Assembly: GCF_000252955.1 (NCBI RefSeq)
Contig: NC_014228.1
Location: 434,001 to 498,000 of the forward strand
Reading direction: 5' to 3'
Length of the DNA: 64,000 nucleotides
Origin: Xenorhabdus nematophila ATCC 19061
GTDB taxonomy: Bacteria; Pseudomonadota; Gammaproteobacteria; Enterobacterales; Enterobacteriaceae
Position numbers and translations under genes: made by a program. Below are positions 38,915-48,098 of this stretch, one piece after another. The stretch's first letter is position 1. Each line of letters starts with the position of its first letter. The notes beneath the pieces were generated by a model. That model searched no databases and was not told where the DNA came from. It saw only the letters and a program-made list of their open reading frames with translations.

Positions 38915-38939
38915 TATTTCTTAAGTGACTATTTATAAA

Positions 38940-39630
38940 TCAATCTATTATTGCATCGATTCCGGAATAGGCAAACAATGCAGGCGCTCCACCGGTATGA
39001 ACAAAGAGCAATGGCTTCTGACTGTCAATGGTATTATTCAGTACATTATCAATTAACCCGGCCATCGCTTTTCCGGTATAGACGGGATCTAATAAAATGC
39101 CCTCTTTTTGTGCCAATAGCGTAATGGCGTCTAACCCCTTTTTATTTGGCATGCCATACATGGGAGCAAAATAATTATCCCATAAAAGAACATCTGAACC
39201 GCCGACGGGAATAATATAAGCATCTTCGAGCTTGAACTGGTTAATCAATGCCTTCATTTGCACATTGGGATCGGTTAATTCATTGCACATGACACATTGG
39301 GCGTTAAATAATTCTGTCAGCAGTTTATTGCCATTATTCAGAAAATTACTATCTTGATTTCGGATTGGATTCTCTAATAAGGCGACACATTTTAGACCGT
39401 ATTTTGCAGCAATAGCTGCTGTTTGCCGTACATGATTTGATTGAATTGCCCCGGCGGTCACAATAACTGTAGCCTTTTTTTATAATGCGTCAGCAATAAG
39501 ATATTCCAATTTACGTAATTTATTCCCACCCATCGTCAAGGGGGTTAAATCATCTCTCTTAATATAAACATCGCGCCCTAAATAGTGAGATAAATTTTCC
39601 AATTTATCCATCATGGTCTCGGTTTTTAGT
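38940..39630 (-). pseudogene. dcyD: D-cysteine desulfhydrase (DcyD)-like PLP enzyme, multiply disrupted
   Basis: Recognisable parts in order: [15 protein letters not shown] and [17 protein letters not shown] (PLP lysine), an in-frame TAA near 39480, then [24 protein letters not shown] is joined straight to [10 protein letters not shown], a loss of about 100 residues, and [14 protein letters not shown] and [11 protein letters not shown] follow. The first 25 or so residues are cut off by the MITE at 39631. The family cleaves D-cysteine to pyruvate, sulfide and ammonia. Three independent lesions show it is dead. Confidence 0.85.
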
Positions 39631-39784
39631 CAGGGCGAGCTGCATGAACGTTTTTTGAGCTTCATTTGTATGCAATGAAAGCTGATTTTAGGTAGAAATT
39701 GATTAACACTATTTTATTAAAGTATAAATTAGTGTTTTATTTATAAGGGTTGATTAAAAAATAGTCTTTCACGCTCCCGCCCTG
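39631..39784. mobile_element. MITE copy 2 (about 154 bp)
   Basis: Ends cagggcgagctgcatgaacg and (reverse) cagggcgggagcgtgaaag, with the same internal start gttttttgagctt, align with copy 1 at 31103. It separates the dcyD-like remnant from a transporter fragment. No clear target duplication was seen. Confidence 0.75.
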
Positions 39785-39950
39785 ATATGGTTCCTTGTAT
39801 GCCTAAAAGAAAATTAGGGTCATTAATAACAGTGAAGCTGACTAATATACCGAGTATTAATGATAAAATTACCTGACGTGTCAATATAGCTAAAATAATT
39901 TTAACAGCAGGGGTAATGATAGTCAAAACTCCATAGCCATTCATTTCCAC
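39785..39950 (-). pseudogene. N-terminal fragment of an NhaC-like Na+/H+ antiporter
   Basis: About 55 codons (YGVLTIITPAVKIILAIL, VILSLILGILVSFTVIN) resemble the first membrane helices of NhaC-type antiporters. The frame then enters MITE copy 2 and stops. Assignment rests on a short hydrophobic stretch. Confidence 0.5.
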
Positions 39951-40000
39951 TTACCTTATTCTTTAGTTTTTAAGGTGTTTAATCTATTGGTTAAATCATT

Positions 40001-40132
40001 TCAGTGTGTAATAACCGCGCCTCTAATAAGATCTGCATAGCCGCCAATATATTGACTTGTAGATAACATAGCAATATCTGAACCTAATTCGAGGTATTTT
40101 TGATTCCATGCGGTTGCAGTTGCGTAAATACC
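40001..40132 (-). pseudogene. C-terminal gene fragment, possibly HpcH/HpaI-type aldolase
   Basis: A 43-codon open stretch (TAWNQKYLELGSDIAMLSTS, then YIGGYADLIRGAV) ends in TGA with no start upstream. The YLELGSDIAML pattern recalls the last strand-helix of HpcH/HpaI aldolases; this is weak. 40133-40398 is AT-rich with nothing visible. Confidence 0.35.
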
Positions 40133-40401
40133 ATTTTAATTGCTAAAAAATAACTTAATTTGTTTAATTAAGAGGGGATTTTTCAAAAATGGTAATTTTT
40201 ACAAATCAAAATAATTAAATTGATGTGATTTAAACAGGTTTCCATAATAGTGATACCCTTAAATTATGAGGAAGTGAATTACAATTTTGGAATGTTATTT
40301 AATGTGATGATTATCAATATATTGAAATTCAGAGAGTCGGTAATGGTAACGGGCATTTGAAAAGCTTTTTACATGCGTCACCGTGGTGAGAAATCCTGAA
40401 A

Positions 40402-40423
40402 GCGGTGTTTTTATTCACACCGC
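40402..40423 (-). terminator. Hairpin after argI
   Basis: The stem GCGGTGT / ACACCGC with an eight-base loop lies about 28 bp downstream of the argI stop on the minus strand. The T-tract is weak. Confidence 0.5.
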
Positions 40424-40450
40424 ATGAGCGGACACAATTTGAATCAATAA

Positions 40451-41464
40451 TTATACAACCAGATTTTCCACCATCGTCGCCACCATCAGCGCCTTGATGG
40501 TATGCATCCGGTTTTCTGCCTGATCAAACACGATACTGTGCTCTGATTCAAATACTTCATTTGTCACTTCCAGTCCGCCGTATAAATTGAATTCCTCAGC
40601 CAGTTGTTTGCCGAGCGTGGTTTCTTCATTATGAAAAGCAGGCAGACAATGCAGGAATTTCACTTCCGGATTACCCGTTAATTTAATGACGCCCATATTC
40701 ACCTGATAGGATCTTAGCAATGCAATGCGTTCTTGCCAGACAGACTTTGGTTCTCCCATTGATACCCAAACATCGGTATACAGGAAATCAGCGTCTTTTA
40801 CGCCTTGCGCAATATCTTCTGTCAGAGTGATCTGACCGCCAGTTTTCTCTGCCAATTTTTGGCATTCTGCAATTAAATTTACGTCCGGCCAGCATGTTTC
40901 TGGAGCGATTAAGCGGAGATCCATCCCCGTCAAGGTGGCAGCTTCCAGCATCGTATTGCCCATGTTATTGCGGGCATCACCCAGATAAGCAAACTTGATT
41001 TGAGACAGCGATTTTTGACTGTGTTCCTGTATTGTCAGTAAATCGGCCAGAAGTTGGGTTGGATGGAATTCATCGGTCAATCCATTCCAAACCGGAACAC
41101 CTGCATATTGCGCCATCGTTTCGACAATGTGTTGCCCGTGACCACGGTATTGAAGCCCGTCATACAGGCGGCCAAGTACCCGCGCAGTATCCTTGATAGA
41201 CTCTTTGTGACCGATTTGGCTGCCATGTGTGCCTAAATAGGTCACGCTGGCACCTTGATCATGGGCTGCGACTTCAAATGCACAGCGTGTACGGGTTGAG
41301 TCTTTTTCAAAAATCAGGGCAATATTTTTTCCTGTCAGTAAAGGTGATTCAATTCCTGATTTTTTATTCGCTTTTAACTTATGGGAGAGTGTTAAAAGAG
41401 TATTAATTTCTATCGGGGTTATATCCAGTAATCTTAGGATAGAACGTTGAAAAAACGGATTCAT
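40451..41464 (-). CDS. argI: Ornithine carbamoyltransferase ArgI
   Basis: This enzyme converts ornithine and carbamoyl phosphate to citrulline in arginine synthesis. The 337 residues have [36 protein letters not shown] and FLHCLPAFH, as in E. coli ArgI (334). I start at [14 protein letters not shown] (GGAG upstream); 14 upstream codons overlap the ArgR box. The anabolic type is implied by the ARG box and by rraB as next-door neighbour. Confidence 0.95.
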   Translation of the reverse strand: MNPFFQRSILRLLDITPIEINTLLTLSHKLKANKKSGIESPLLTGKNIALIFEKDSTRTRCAFEVAAHDQGASVTYLGTHGSQIGHKESIKDTARVLGRLYDGLQYRGHGQHIVETMAQYAGVPVWNGLTDEFHPTQLLADLLTIQEHSQKSLSQIKFAYLGDARNNMGNTMLEAATLTGMDLRLIAPETCWPDVNLIAECQKLAEKTGGQITLTEDIAQGVKDADFLYTDVWVSMGEPKSVWQERIALLRSYQVNMGVIKLTGNPEVKFLHCLPAFHNEETTLGKQLAEEFNLYGGLEVTNEVFESEHSIVFDQAENRMHTIKALMVATMVENLVV

Positions 41465-41488
41465 TTTGGATGAGCTCCACGGCTGAAA

Positions 41489-41508
41489 TATTGAATTTAT
41501 ATTCAATA
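41489..41508. promoter_or_regulatory. ArgR operator (ARG box) of argI
   Basis: tattgaatttatattcaata is a perfect 8+8 palindrome around ttat and fits the 18-bp ARG box consensus. It lies 25-44 bp upstream of the argI start. A weaker second half (aaattcaatt) follows, as ARG boxes come in pairs. Confidence 0.75.
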
Positions 41509-41698
41509 TATATCGGTTAAAAATTCAATTGCAAGCGCTGACTTGGGTGTTTGTCAGCGTGATGATATTAAGATGGCTGATAAATCAGTCAATTATGGTT
41601 TGTATTTCTCCCTGGACAAAATGGGATAGATATATCCTTTGTACAGAAAAGATGGGAGAATGCAAAAAGTAGGATCGCCAACTGATGGAGGGATTGGC

Positions 41699-42124
41699 AT
41701 GGCAGACCCGCATGTTTTAGAAGAACAGTTTGAAGAAACTCGCTCGATCATCGAAGAATTACTGGAAGATGGCAGCGATCCTGATGCGACTTATATCATT
41801 GAGCATCATTTTTCGGCAGAAGATTTTGATCAGCTGGAGAAAGCCGCCGTTGAAGCATTTAAATTAGGTTATGAAGTGACGGATGCTGAAGAACTGGAAA
41901 CGGAAGATCGTGTTATTTTGATGTGCTGTGATGTGATTAGCGAAAGCCGTCTGGAAGTTGACCTAATCAACGCGCAGGTCAAGCAGCTGGCCGATCTCGC
42001 TGAAAAAATGGGTGTGAATTACGATGGTTGGGGGACTTATTTTGAAGACCCTAATGCACCGGATGATGAAGATGACAATGATGATCTCTTCCCGCCGGAA
42101 GAAGATGAGCCAAGACTTCACTAA
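41699..42124 (+). CDS. rraB: Ribonuclease E inhibitor RraB
   Basis: RraB binds RNase E and modulates degradosome activity. The 141 residues, highly acidic at the end ([17 protein letters not shown]), match E. coli RraB (138): [51 protein letters not shown]. The start [10 protein letters not shown] after TGGAGGGATT is clear; upstream in-frame codons are rejected. It is divergent from argI, as in E. coli. Confidence 0.96.
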   Translation: MADPHVLEEQFEETRSIIEELLEDGSDPDATYIIEHHFSAEDFDQLEKAAVEAFKLGYEVTDAEELETEDRVILMCCDVISESRLEVDLINAQVKQLADLAEKMGVNYDGWGTYFEDPNAPDDEDDNDDLFPPEEDEPRLH

Positions 42125-42154
42125 GATAGTCTGAGAACCGAATTAAAACCCGAT

Positions 42155-42175
42155 GCCCCACTTTATCCGTGGGGC
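42155..42175. terminator. rraB terminator (between rraB and yjgM)
   Basis: A perfect 7-bp stem GCCCCAC / GTGGGGC lies 30 bp after rraB and is followed by TGATTTATT; the convergent yjgM may share it. Confidence 0.75.
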
Positions 42176-42199
42176 TGATTTATTGAAAATGATGTTCTG

Positions 42200-42703
42200 T
42201 TATAGCGCTTTTATCATTCTGACTTCACAATCGCTGTGGCCTGTATTGCCAAGCGCTTCATCAAGATAGCTGAAACCCAAGTTTTCATAGAGGGCAATGG
42301 CTGCTTTCAGGTTTTCTGTTGTTTCCAGATAACAACGTTTAAAACCCTGTTCTGTACCGAATTCGAGAGATTGTTTTACAATTTGCCTGGCAACACCTTT
42401 TCCCCGCAGTACTGATGAAAGGTACATCTTCTGCAATTCACAGATATCACCATCACCTCCCGCCAGAGGAGCAACACCACCGCCACCAACAACTTCACCC
42501 TCCATTTCAACCACCCAATAAGCGCTGCGTGGCTGACTGTAAACTTCATACAACGTATCCAGAATCGGATCAGCAACGGCAAAGCCCTTGTCTGCGGTTA
42601 AACCGTGCTCGGCGGAGACTTCACGGATAACAGCGGCAATGCCTGCATTGTCTTGTGGGGTAATGGGGCGAATAACGTAGTTGTGTGTTGTTTCTGTTGT
42701 CAT
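42200..42703 (-). CDS. yjgM: GNAT-family acetyltransferase YjgM
   Basis: The 167 residues align with E. coli Yjg[59 protein letters not shown] as the acetyl-CoA loop, and GHSDCEVRM at the end. It belongs to the same argI-rraB-yjgM neighbourhood as in E. coli. The acyl acceptor is uncertain. Confidence 0.92.
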   Translation of the reverse strand: MTTETTHNYVIRPITPQDNAGIAAVIREVSAEHGLTADKGFAVADPILDTLYEVYSQPRSAYWVVEMEGEVVGGGGVAPLAGGDGDICELQKMYLSSVLRGKGVARQIVKQSLEFGTEQGFKRCYLETTENLKAAIALYENLGFSYLDEALGNTGHSDCEVRMIKAL

Positions 42704-43026
42704 TGTGTTCTCTTTATCGTTTTTATTGATTAATAGGGAAGTAAATCATACAGCACTGAATATATTATATTGTGTTGATGTTTTAGTCTGAAAGATTCGT
42801 CGATGTTACCCACGAGGTATGGCGTACAAACGGTTGGAAAAATTGGAACATTCAAAAGTGTGCTAATAGTGAAAAGAAATGAGTAGATTTTTATGGAGTA
42901 ATTAATTTTTAAAAATAATACCATAAGGTAATTGTGTAAACATAATAATTAGTCAGCTATGTATGTAGATTTGTAATACAAACTAGTAAAAAATTATCAT
43001 ATAATATAAATTCTAAATTTTTACAT
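42704..43026. other. AT-rich intergenic region
   Basis: No convincing gene. The region becomes markedly AT-rich from about 42880 and marks the left edge of an accessory patch. Confidence 0.4.
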
Positions 43027-43488
43027 GCATTAAATGATGAAAACGTCAAAAAATCATCTGATAAATTAAAGAGTCAAAATAAAAAAGATAAGTTTGACGT
43101 TAGAGTGAAAAGAGCGAAGGATATTCTTTCGTATTTTTCTTCTCTTTTTGATCAAAAGTCAAAAATGGAAGAACATATTAAAAAACAAGAAATTATTAAA
43201 AAAGAAAAAAGCGAAACAATTAGCTAGCGAATATGTTGTAAAAAACTTTCTTCATCATTTGGATAAAAGAGGAGAGGAAGAAATATTTCAATATGCGGCT
43301 CAGATTTCGATACCATATATTCGTAAAAGCGTGTCTGAGTTTTCTGAAGATTGGAATGAAAAAATTGTAAAACCAGCAATGGATTTATATGCCGCTACAT
43401 ATTCGCTCATTAGTGTATTGAAGAATATATCTGCATCAGAAGAAACCGTTGTGTCGGTTATGGCAAAATCATTATTTGACGATAATTA

Positions 43489-44396
43489 TAGCAGAATCAT
43501 AATACTATGTCATAATACCTAAATTCCAATGACAAGGTAGAATTGAGATGGGTTACAGTCTAGATTTTCGAAGAAGAGTACTGGCATACAAAGACAAGCA
43601 TGCATTGACATTCGAGCAAACCCGCGACCACTTTGAGGTCTCTATCCGCACTCTGTTTCGGTGGTGCAATAAAATAGAACCCTGTATGACACGTGATAAG
43701 CCGCCCACGAAAATCAGTGATGAGACACTTATCGCCGATGTCAAAAATTATCCCGATGATTATCAATGGGAAAGAGCAAAACGTCTGGGTGTCTCACAAT
43801 CGGCTATCCATTACGCCCTGAAACGACTCAAAATAACCGTCAAAAAAAACGCACAAACATCCCGCCGCTGACGAACACGCGCGTCAGGTATTTGGCGAGC
43901 GTATCCGCCATCATGAGCAGGCGGGCAAACAGATTGTTTATCTGGATGAAAGCGGCTTTGAGCAGTCCATGCCACGTACGCATGGCTATTCGTTAAAAGG
44001 GTCGCGCTGTTTTGGTTTACATGACTGGCAGCACAAAGGCCGTATTAATGCCATTGGTGCTATCATTAAAAATACCTTTGTGACCTTAAGTTTGTTTGCC
44101 GGAACCCTTAATGCGAATGTGTTTCATGCCTGGCTGACACAAGATTTGTTGCCGAAGCTCCCTAAGGGGACAGTGATTGTGATGGATAATGCCCCTTTCC
44201 ATAAACGCGGTGACACGCGACAAGCGATAACCGATCACGGATGCCAGTTGGAATGGATTCCGCCTTACAGCCCAGATTTAAATCCTATCGAAAACAAATG
44301 GGCTGAAACAAAAACAACAAGAAGACGAGAAAGATGCTCTATTGATGAGCTGTTTACAAAGCATGTGACTTATGTCTGATTATATTGATTCTGCTA
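43489..44396 (+). mobile_element. IS630-family insertion sequence
   Basis: Inverted ends TAGCAGAATCA (left) and TGATTCTGCTA (right) bound 908 bp, with the family's TA target duplicated at 43487-43488 and 44397-44398. It interrupts the gene described at 43027-44951. Confidence 0.92.
43548..44379 (+). CDS. IS630 transposase in two frames
   Basis: The first frame (43548-43871) holds the HTH part (GYSLDFRRRVLAYKD, SIRTLFRWCNKIEP). After a run of eight A at 43832-43839, the second frame carries the DDE core: D in YLDESGFEQS, D in VIVMDNAPFH and E in LNPIENKWAE. The frames relate by +1 (or -2) exactly at the A-run, which suggests programmed slippage as seen in other IS630 elements, though a damaging indel is possible. 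Confidence 0.85.
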
Positions 44397-44995
44397 TACA
44401 TGAGTGGCGTTGGCATGTTTTTTAATTATTTCGGGTTTTCCAGTCAGGCGCTCACACTTGATGATGTCGGTGTACGTAATCAGGTTATTGCATTGATGGA
44501 TAAATCAGGTGGATTTGCTAGGTCAGAGGGTAGTATCCAATCTCGTTTTATTTCACAAATTCAAAAGGGTTAAAGAATTGATTTTAAAAACAATTATGAT
44601 TTTGTTGAGGAATCAATAATACCATTTTGGGATCCATTGTGGGCTATTGGAGGTGCAACTATTCGCGGAGAATTTACAGATGTCTTCGATGTAAAAGATC
44701 TTGGTGATAAATATCGTTTGAGTGGTACGATAGACTATTATCTGTACGATAAATTTGCTGATCCTCTGGATATGAAAAACCTTATTGGTGAAGAGTGGGA
44801 TGGTCTTGGAGTTCCATTTGATATTAGTGATGAATGGATAGAAACTGTTAGTTTCGATATAGATAAAGGTATTTACGATAATAAAATTAAACCTATGGTT
44901 GAACAAAAGCAAAAAGAAATGATTGAGCAAATGAAGAAAATGCAGCAATAATTAAAACAGTTATTAGTCGCGCATCTAATGCGCGACTTTGCCAA

Positions 44996-45184
44996 TTACA
45001 AATTATGTTTAATAAAATAAAAAATAGCTGTTGGGGCAAAAATGCTGAATATGTAAAAAAATGTTATTAATAACGATAGCCATATGGTTTTTTTTGCATT
45101 TTTCTCTAATGCAAAATAATTAGTTAATAAAGTTAAGAAAAAAAACATTAAAATTGATAGTAAAAGCATAGCGATGAATGGCAT
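44996..45184 (-). CDS. Small two-helix membrane protein
   Basis: The 62 residues contain two strongly hydrophobic segments (FIAMLLLSILMFFFLTLL and TIWLSLLITFFYIFSIF) separated by a charged loop with NAKK. GGAG lies 8 bp before the ATG, supporting a real gene. It is convergent to the broken gene at 43027-44951. Function is unknown; an immunity role for that locus is speculative. Confidence 0.6.
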   Translation of the reverse strand: MPFIAMLLLSILMFFFLTLLTNYFALEKNAKKTIWLSLLITFFYIFSIFAPTAIFYFIKHNL

Positions 45185-45493
45185 AACGTCTCCGGTTTAA
45201 AAAAATCCATGATATCATTATGAATGAAAATGAAATCAATCATGAGTAATCAAAACGGCATTTTGTGACTCAACTTACAATTATTTTCGATTAATTTTAT
45301 TAACGTTTGGTTGATGTTGGGGTAAACAGAATATGTCATCGCAAAATCAATGGCCGGGCGTGGAAACCCAGTAGACTAGACGGCGCATCAACACGCGCTA
45401 GCGTGTTTAACCCGATGCCGTCGTCCAGAAACTCAAGCGGGAATCTGTCACTCACCCTATCTCACTACATTGATAACCTGGCTATCTAGTGCA
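45185..45493. other. Intergenic region with a possible decayed coding fragment
   Basis: 45300-45490 has higher GC and long open stretches on both strands (plus: INGRAWKPSRLDGASTRAS; minus: FPLEFLDDGIGLNTLARVD), each without a good start. It could be a remnant of a phage- or plasmid-type element; I cannot decide the strand or family. Confidence 0.3.
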
Positions 45494-46420
45494 TTAACCT
45501 GATTTGACTTCAATTTGATCTGAATAATGAAGCTGAAAATAACGTTCTAAAAACTCAATAGTGACTCTGATGCGCGCAGACATCGCCAGACGAGTGACAT
45601 AAACCGCCCAGATATCCGCGGATTGATAATATTCAGGCAGAATATGCACTAATGCACCTGATTTGATATTTTCCCTGATATCCCAATAAGAGCGTAAAGT
45701 AATACCATGCCCATCAAGGCACCACTGGTGGATAATTTCACCGTGGTTGGACGACATCGGCCCGGTGACTTTTACGGATTGGTATCCTGCACTGCTTTGT
45801 AACTGCCAGATGCCGAAAGGATGATCCCGCTCTTTGATCACCAGACAGGCGTGAGACGGTAGCTCATTCAGTGATTTTGGCATCGGATGACGAGCGAGAT
45901 AAGAGGGCGCTGCGCATAGGATGCGACGATTGGAAGCGAGCTTTCGGGCAATAAGATTATTATCAATATCATCGCCAACACGAATATCCAAATCGATGCC
46001 TTCTGTGACTAAATCAATAATGCGATCTTCCACATCAAACCGGATCTCTAATTGAGGATAGGCTTGGACGAGTGCAGACAGCGCAGGGGCCACGAATTGC
46101 CGTCCGAAGCCAAAACTACTGACAATCCTGATTGTTCCCTGCGGTTCTTGCCGTAGTTCAGAAAGCTCATCCAGCATCTGATTGACATCATTCAGAATAC
46201 GTTGTGCCCATTCGTATATCCGCTCACCATCCTCCGTAATGGATACCCGGCGTGTCGTTCTGTGCAATAGGGTCACATTCAATACACTTTCTAATATTGC
46301 GATGCGTTTACTAATAAAAGCCGGAGAAACGCCCATTTCTTCCGCCGCAGCGGCAAAGCTGGCTCTCTTGGCGACTAAAAGGAAAACACGGAGATCCTGT
46401 AAAATAGGCAGATTATTCAT
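45494..46420 (-). CDS. dmlR: LysR-type regulator DmlR
   Basis: The 308 residues have an N-terminal winged HTH (FAAAAEEMGVSPAFISKRIA, LLHRTTRRVSIT) and a substrate-binding domain (VSSFGFGRQFVAPALSALVQ, SSNHGEIIHQWCLDGHG). It is very similar to E. coli DmlR (YeaT), which activates dmlA for growth on D-malate. It is divergent from dmlA with a 104-bp shared promoter region. Confidence 0.92.
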   Translation of the reverse strand: MNNLPILQDLRVFLLVAKRASFAAAAEEMGVSPAFISKRIAILESVLNVTLLHRTTRRVSITEDGERIYEWAQRILNDVNQMLDELSELRQEPQGTIRIVSSFGFGRQFVAPALSALVQAYPQLEIRFDVEDRIIDLVTEGIDLDIRVGDDIDNNLIARKLASNRRILCAAPSYLARHPMPKSLNELPSHACLVIKERDHPFGIWQLQSSAGYQSVKVTGPMSSNHGEIIHQWCLDGHGITLRSYWDIRENIKSGALVHILPEYYQSADIWAVYVTRLAMSARIRVTIEFLERYFQLHYSDQIEVKSG

Positions 46421-46462
46421 ATATCGTAAATTATGTTTCTACATTTTTTGGATTGAATACAA

Positions 46463-46487
46463 TTCAGTCAATTATAAGATAGCTGAA
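46463..46487. promoter_or_regulatory. LysR-type operator candidate between dmlR and dmlA
   Basis: TTCAG (46463-46467) and CTGAA (46483-46487) form an interrupted dyad in the dmlR-dmlA gap, compatible with a LysR binding site. Confidence 0.4.
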
Positions 46488-46524
46488 AAGTCAATTTTGT
46501 ATCCTGATAAATGAGAGATATCTA

Positions 46525-47607
46525 ATGAAACAACCGTTCAAGATTGCGGCGATCCCCGGGGATGGAATTGGTCATGAAGTGCTTCCGGAAGGAATTAGAG
46601 TATTACAAACTGTGGCTGAAAAGTGGGATCTCCATTTATCGTTTGACTCTTTCGAATGGGCCAGCTGTGATTATTACCTTAAGTATGGAGTCATGATGCC
46701 TGATGATTGGTTTAATCAGTTAACGGCGTTCGACGCGATCTATTTTGGTGCTGTCGGTTGGCCTGAAAAAGTGCCTGATTATATTTCGCTTTGGGGGTCA
46801 TTACTGAAATTCCGCCGTGAATTTCAGCAGTATGTCAATTTACGTCCGGTACGTCTCTTACCGGGAGTGCCTTGCCCGTTAGCCAATAAAAAACCGGAAG
46901 ATATCGATTTTTATGTCGTCAGGGAGAATACCGAAGGGGAATATTCAGCGATTGGTGGCCGTCTGCATGCAGGGACGGAGCATGAAGTGGTGATCCAGGA
47001 ATCGGTTTTTACCCGCCGTGGTGTTGATCGTATATTGAAATATGCGTTTGAATTAGCGCAAAGCCGCCCTCGTAAGCGACTCACATCCGCGACTAAATCA
47101 AACGGTATTGCGATCAGTATGCCTTACTGGGATGAGCGGGTTGAGGCGATGGCAAAACAATATCCGGAGATTAAATGGGATAAGCAGCATATTGATATTC
47201 TTTGTGCGCGATTTGTGCTGGAGCCGGAACGGTTTGATGTCGTTGTCGCTTCCAACTTATTCGGCGATATTCTGTCTGATCTTGGGCCTGCCTGTACAGG
47301 AACCATCGGGCTTTCACCGTCTGCCAATCTGAATCCGAAAAGAAATTTCCCTTCCTTATTTGAGCCGGTTCATGGATCAGCCCCCGATATTTATGGCAGA
47401 AATATTGCTAACCCAATCGCCATGATTTGGTCTGGTGCCATGATGCTCCAGTTCTTGGGCGAAGATGATGAACGTTACCAACATGCTCATGATGATATTT
47501 TATCTGCCATTGAAGCTGTGATAGCCGAAGGAACAGTGACGCCTGACATGAAAGGAAAAGCATCAACACAGCAGGTCGGAGACGCTATTGTTCGGCATTT
47601 GTCGTGA
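46525..47607 (+). CDS. dmlA: D-malate dehydrogenase (decarboxylating) DmlA
   Basis: This NAD-dependent enzyme oxidises (R)-malate to pyruvate and CO2; relatives also use tartrate. The 360 residues belong to the isocitrate/isopropylmalate dehydrogenase family: AAIPGDGIGHEVLPEG, FYVVRENTEGEYS, SATKSNGIAISMPYWDERV, LFGDILSDLGPACTGTIG and EPVHGSAPDIYGRNIANPIA. Length equals E. coli DmlA (361). Context suggests it finishes carnitine-derived malate breakdown. Confidence 0.94.
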   Translation: MKQPFKIAAIPGDGIGHEVLPEGIRVLQTVAEKWDLHLSFDSFEWASCDYYLKYGVMMPDDWFNQLTAFDAIYFGAVGWPEKVPDYISLWGSLLKFRREFQQYVNLRPVRLLPGVPCPLANKKPEDIDFYVVRENTEGEYSAIGGRLHAGTEHEVVIQESVFTRRGVDRILKYAFELAQSRPRKRLTSATKSNGIAISMPYWDERVEAMAKQYPEIKWDKQHIDILCARFVLEPERFDVVVASNLFGDILSDLGPACTGTIGLSPSANLNPKRNFPSLFEPVHGSAPDIYGRNIANPIAMIWSGAMMLQFLGEDDERYQHAHDDILSAIEAVIAEGTVTPDMKGKASTQQVGDAIVRHLS

Positions 47608-47731
47608 GTTGTGTATCTTCTCAAGAAACGTCCAGAGTCACTGTTGCCACAGTTTCACCGGGTGGATGGATGAAGAGTTGAAGACTGGACGCTTGAATAA
47701 GCTATTTATCAGAATTGGATAATTCAAACTA

Positions 47732-47758
47732 AGGGCATAGTTCATCGAATTATGCCCT
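47732..47758 (+). terminator. Terminator between dmlA and the BCCT gene
   Basis: The stem AGGGCATA / TATGCCCT is followed by ATTCACTTTTATT, 125 bp after dmlA. The remaining intergenic DNA to 48098 contains a TATATAAAG stretch that may be the promoter of the next operon. Confidence 0.65.
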
Positions 47759-48098
47759 ATTCACTTTTATTGTGATTCTGACTCAAAAAATGAGGAGAAT
47801 TAACGAAACGATTTAATTTATCTCTGAGCACTCACCTGCCCGATTCTTAACGAACATCACAAAACATTCATTACGATATGTGTTTTATCTATTTACCATT
47901 TAGCCAATTGTTTAAATTATGTATCAGCACTATATTTGAATTTTTAATAAAAAGACGCGATAAGTACGTTCTCACTTGTTGCATGTTTTCCTCTTAGTCG
48001 TATCTATACCAACGTAATCATAACAACGATAACAGGCACTTTGCTTTTATCGCCCAAATGCAAAATGGGTATATATAAAGTGACGAAACGGAGGTTTC

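Larger units (their letters stand above)
43027..44951 (+). pseudogene. Unidentified AT-rich gene broken by frameshift, IS630 and a stop codon
   Basis: Four open pieces join into one protein of about 340 residues if three lesions are repaired. They are a frame change in an A-run near 43200 (KKEK to KAKQLASEYVV), removal of the IS630 with one TA (43489-44396 plus TA), which restores DDNYMSGVGMFFNYFG exactly, and an in-frame TAA at 44571 (QIQKG-stop-RIDFKNN). The C-terminal domain reads IIPFWDPLWAIGGATIRGEF, SGTIDYYLYDKFADPLDM and GVPFDISDEW. I do not recognise the family; its position and the adjacent small membrane protein would fit a toxin-immunity pair. The start is not found. Confidence 0.6.
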
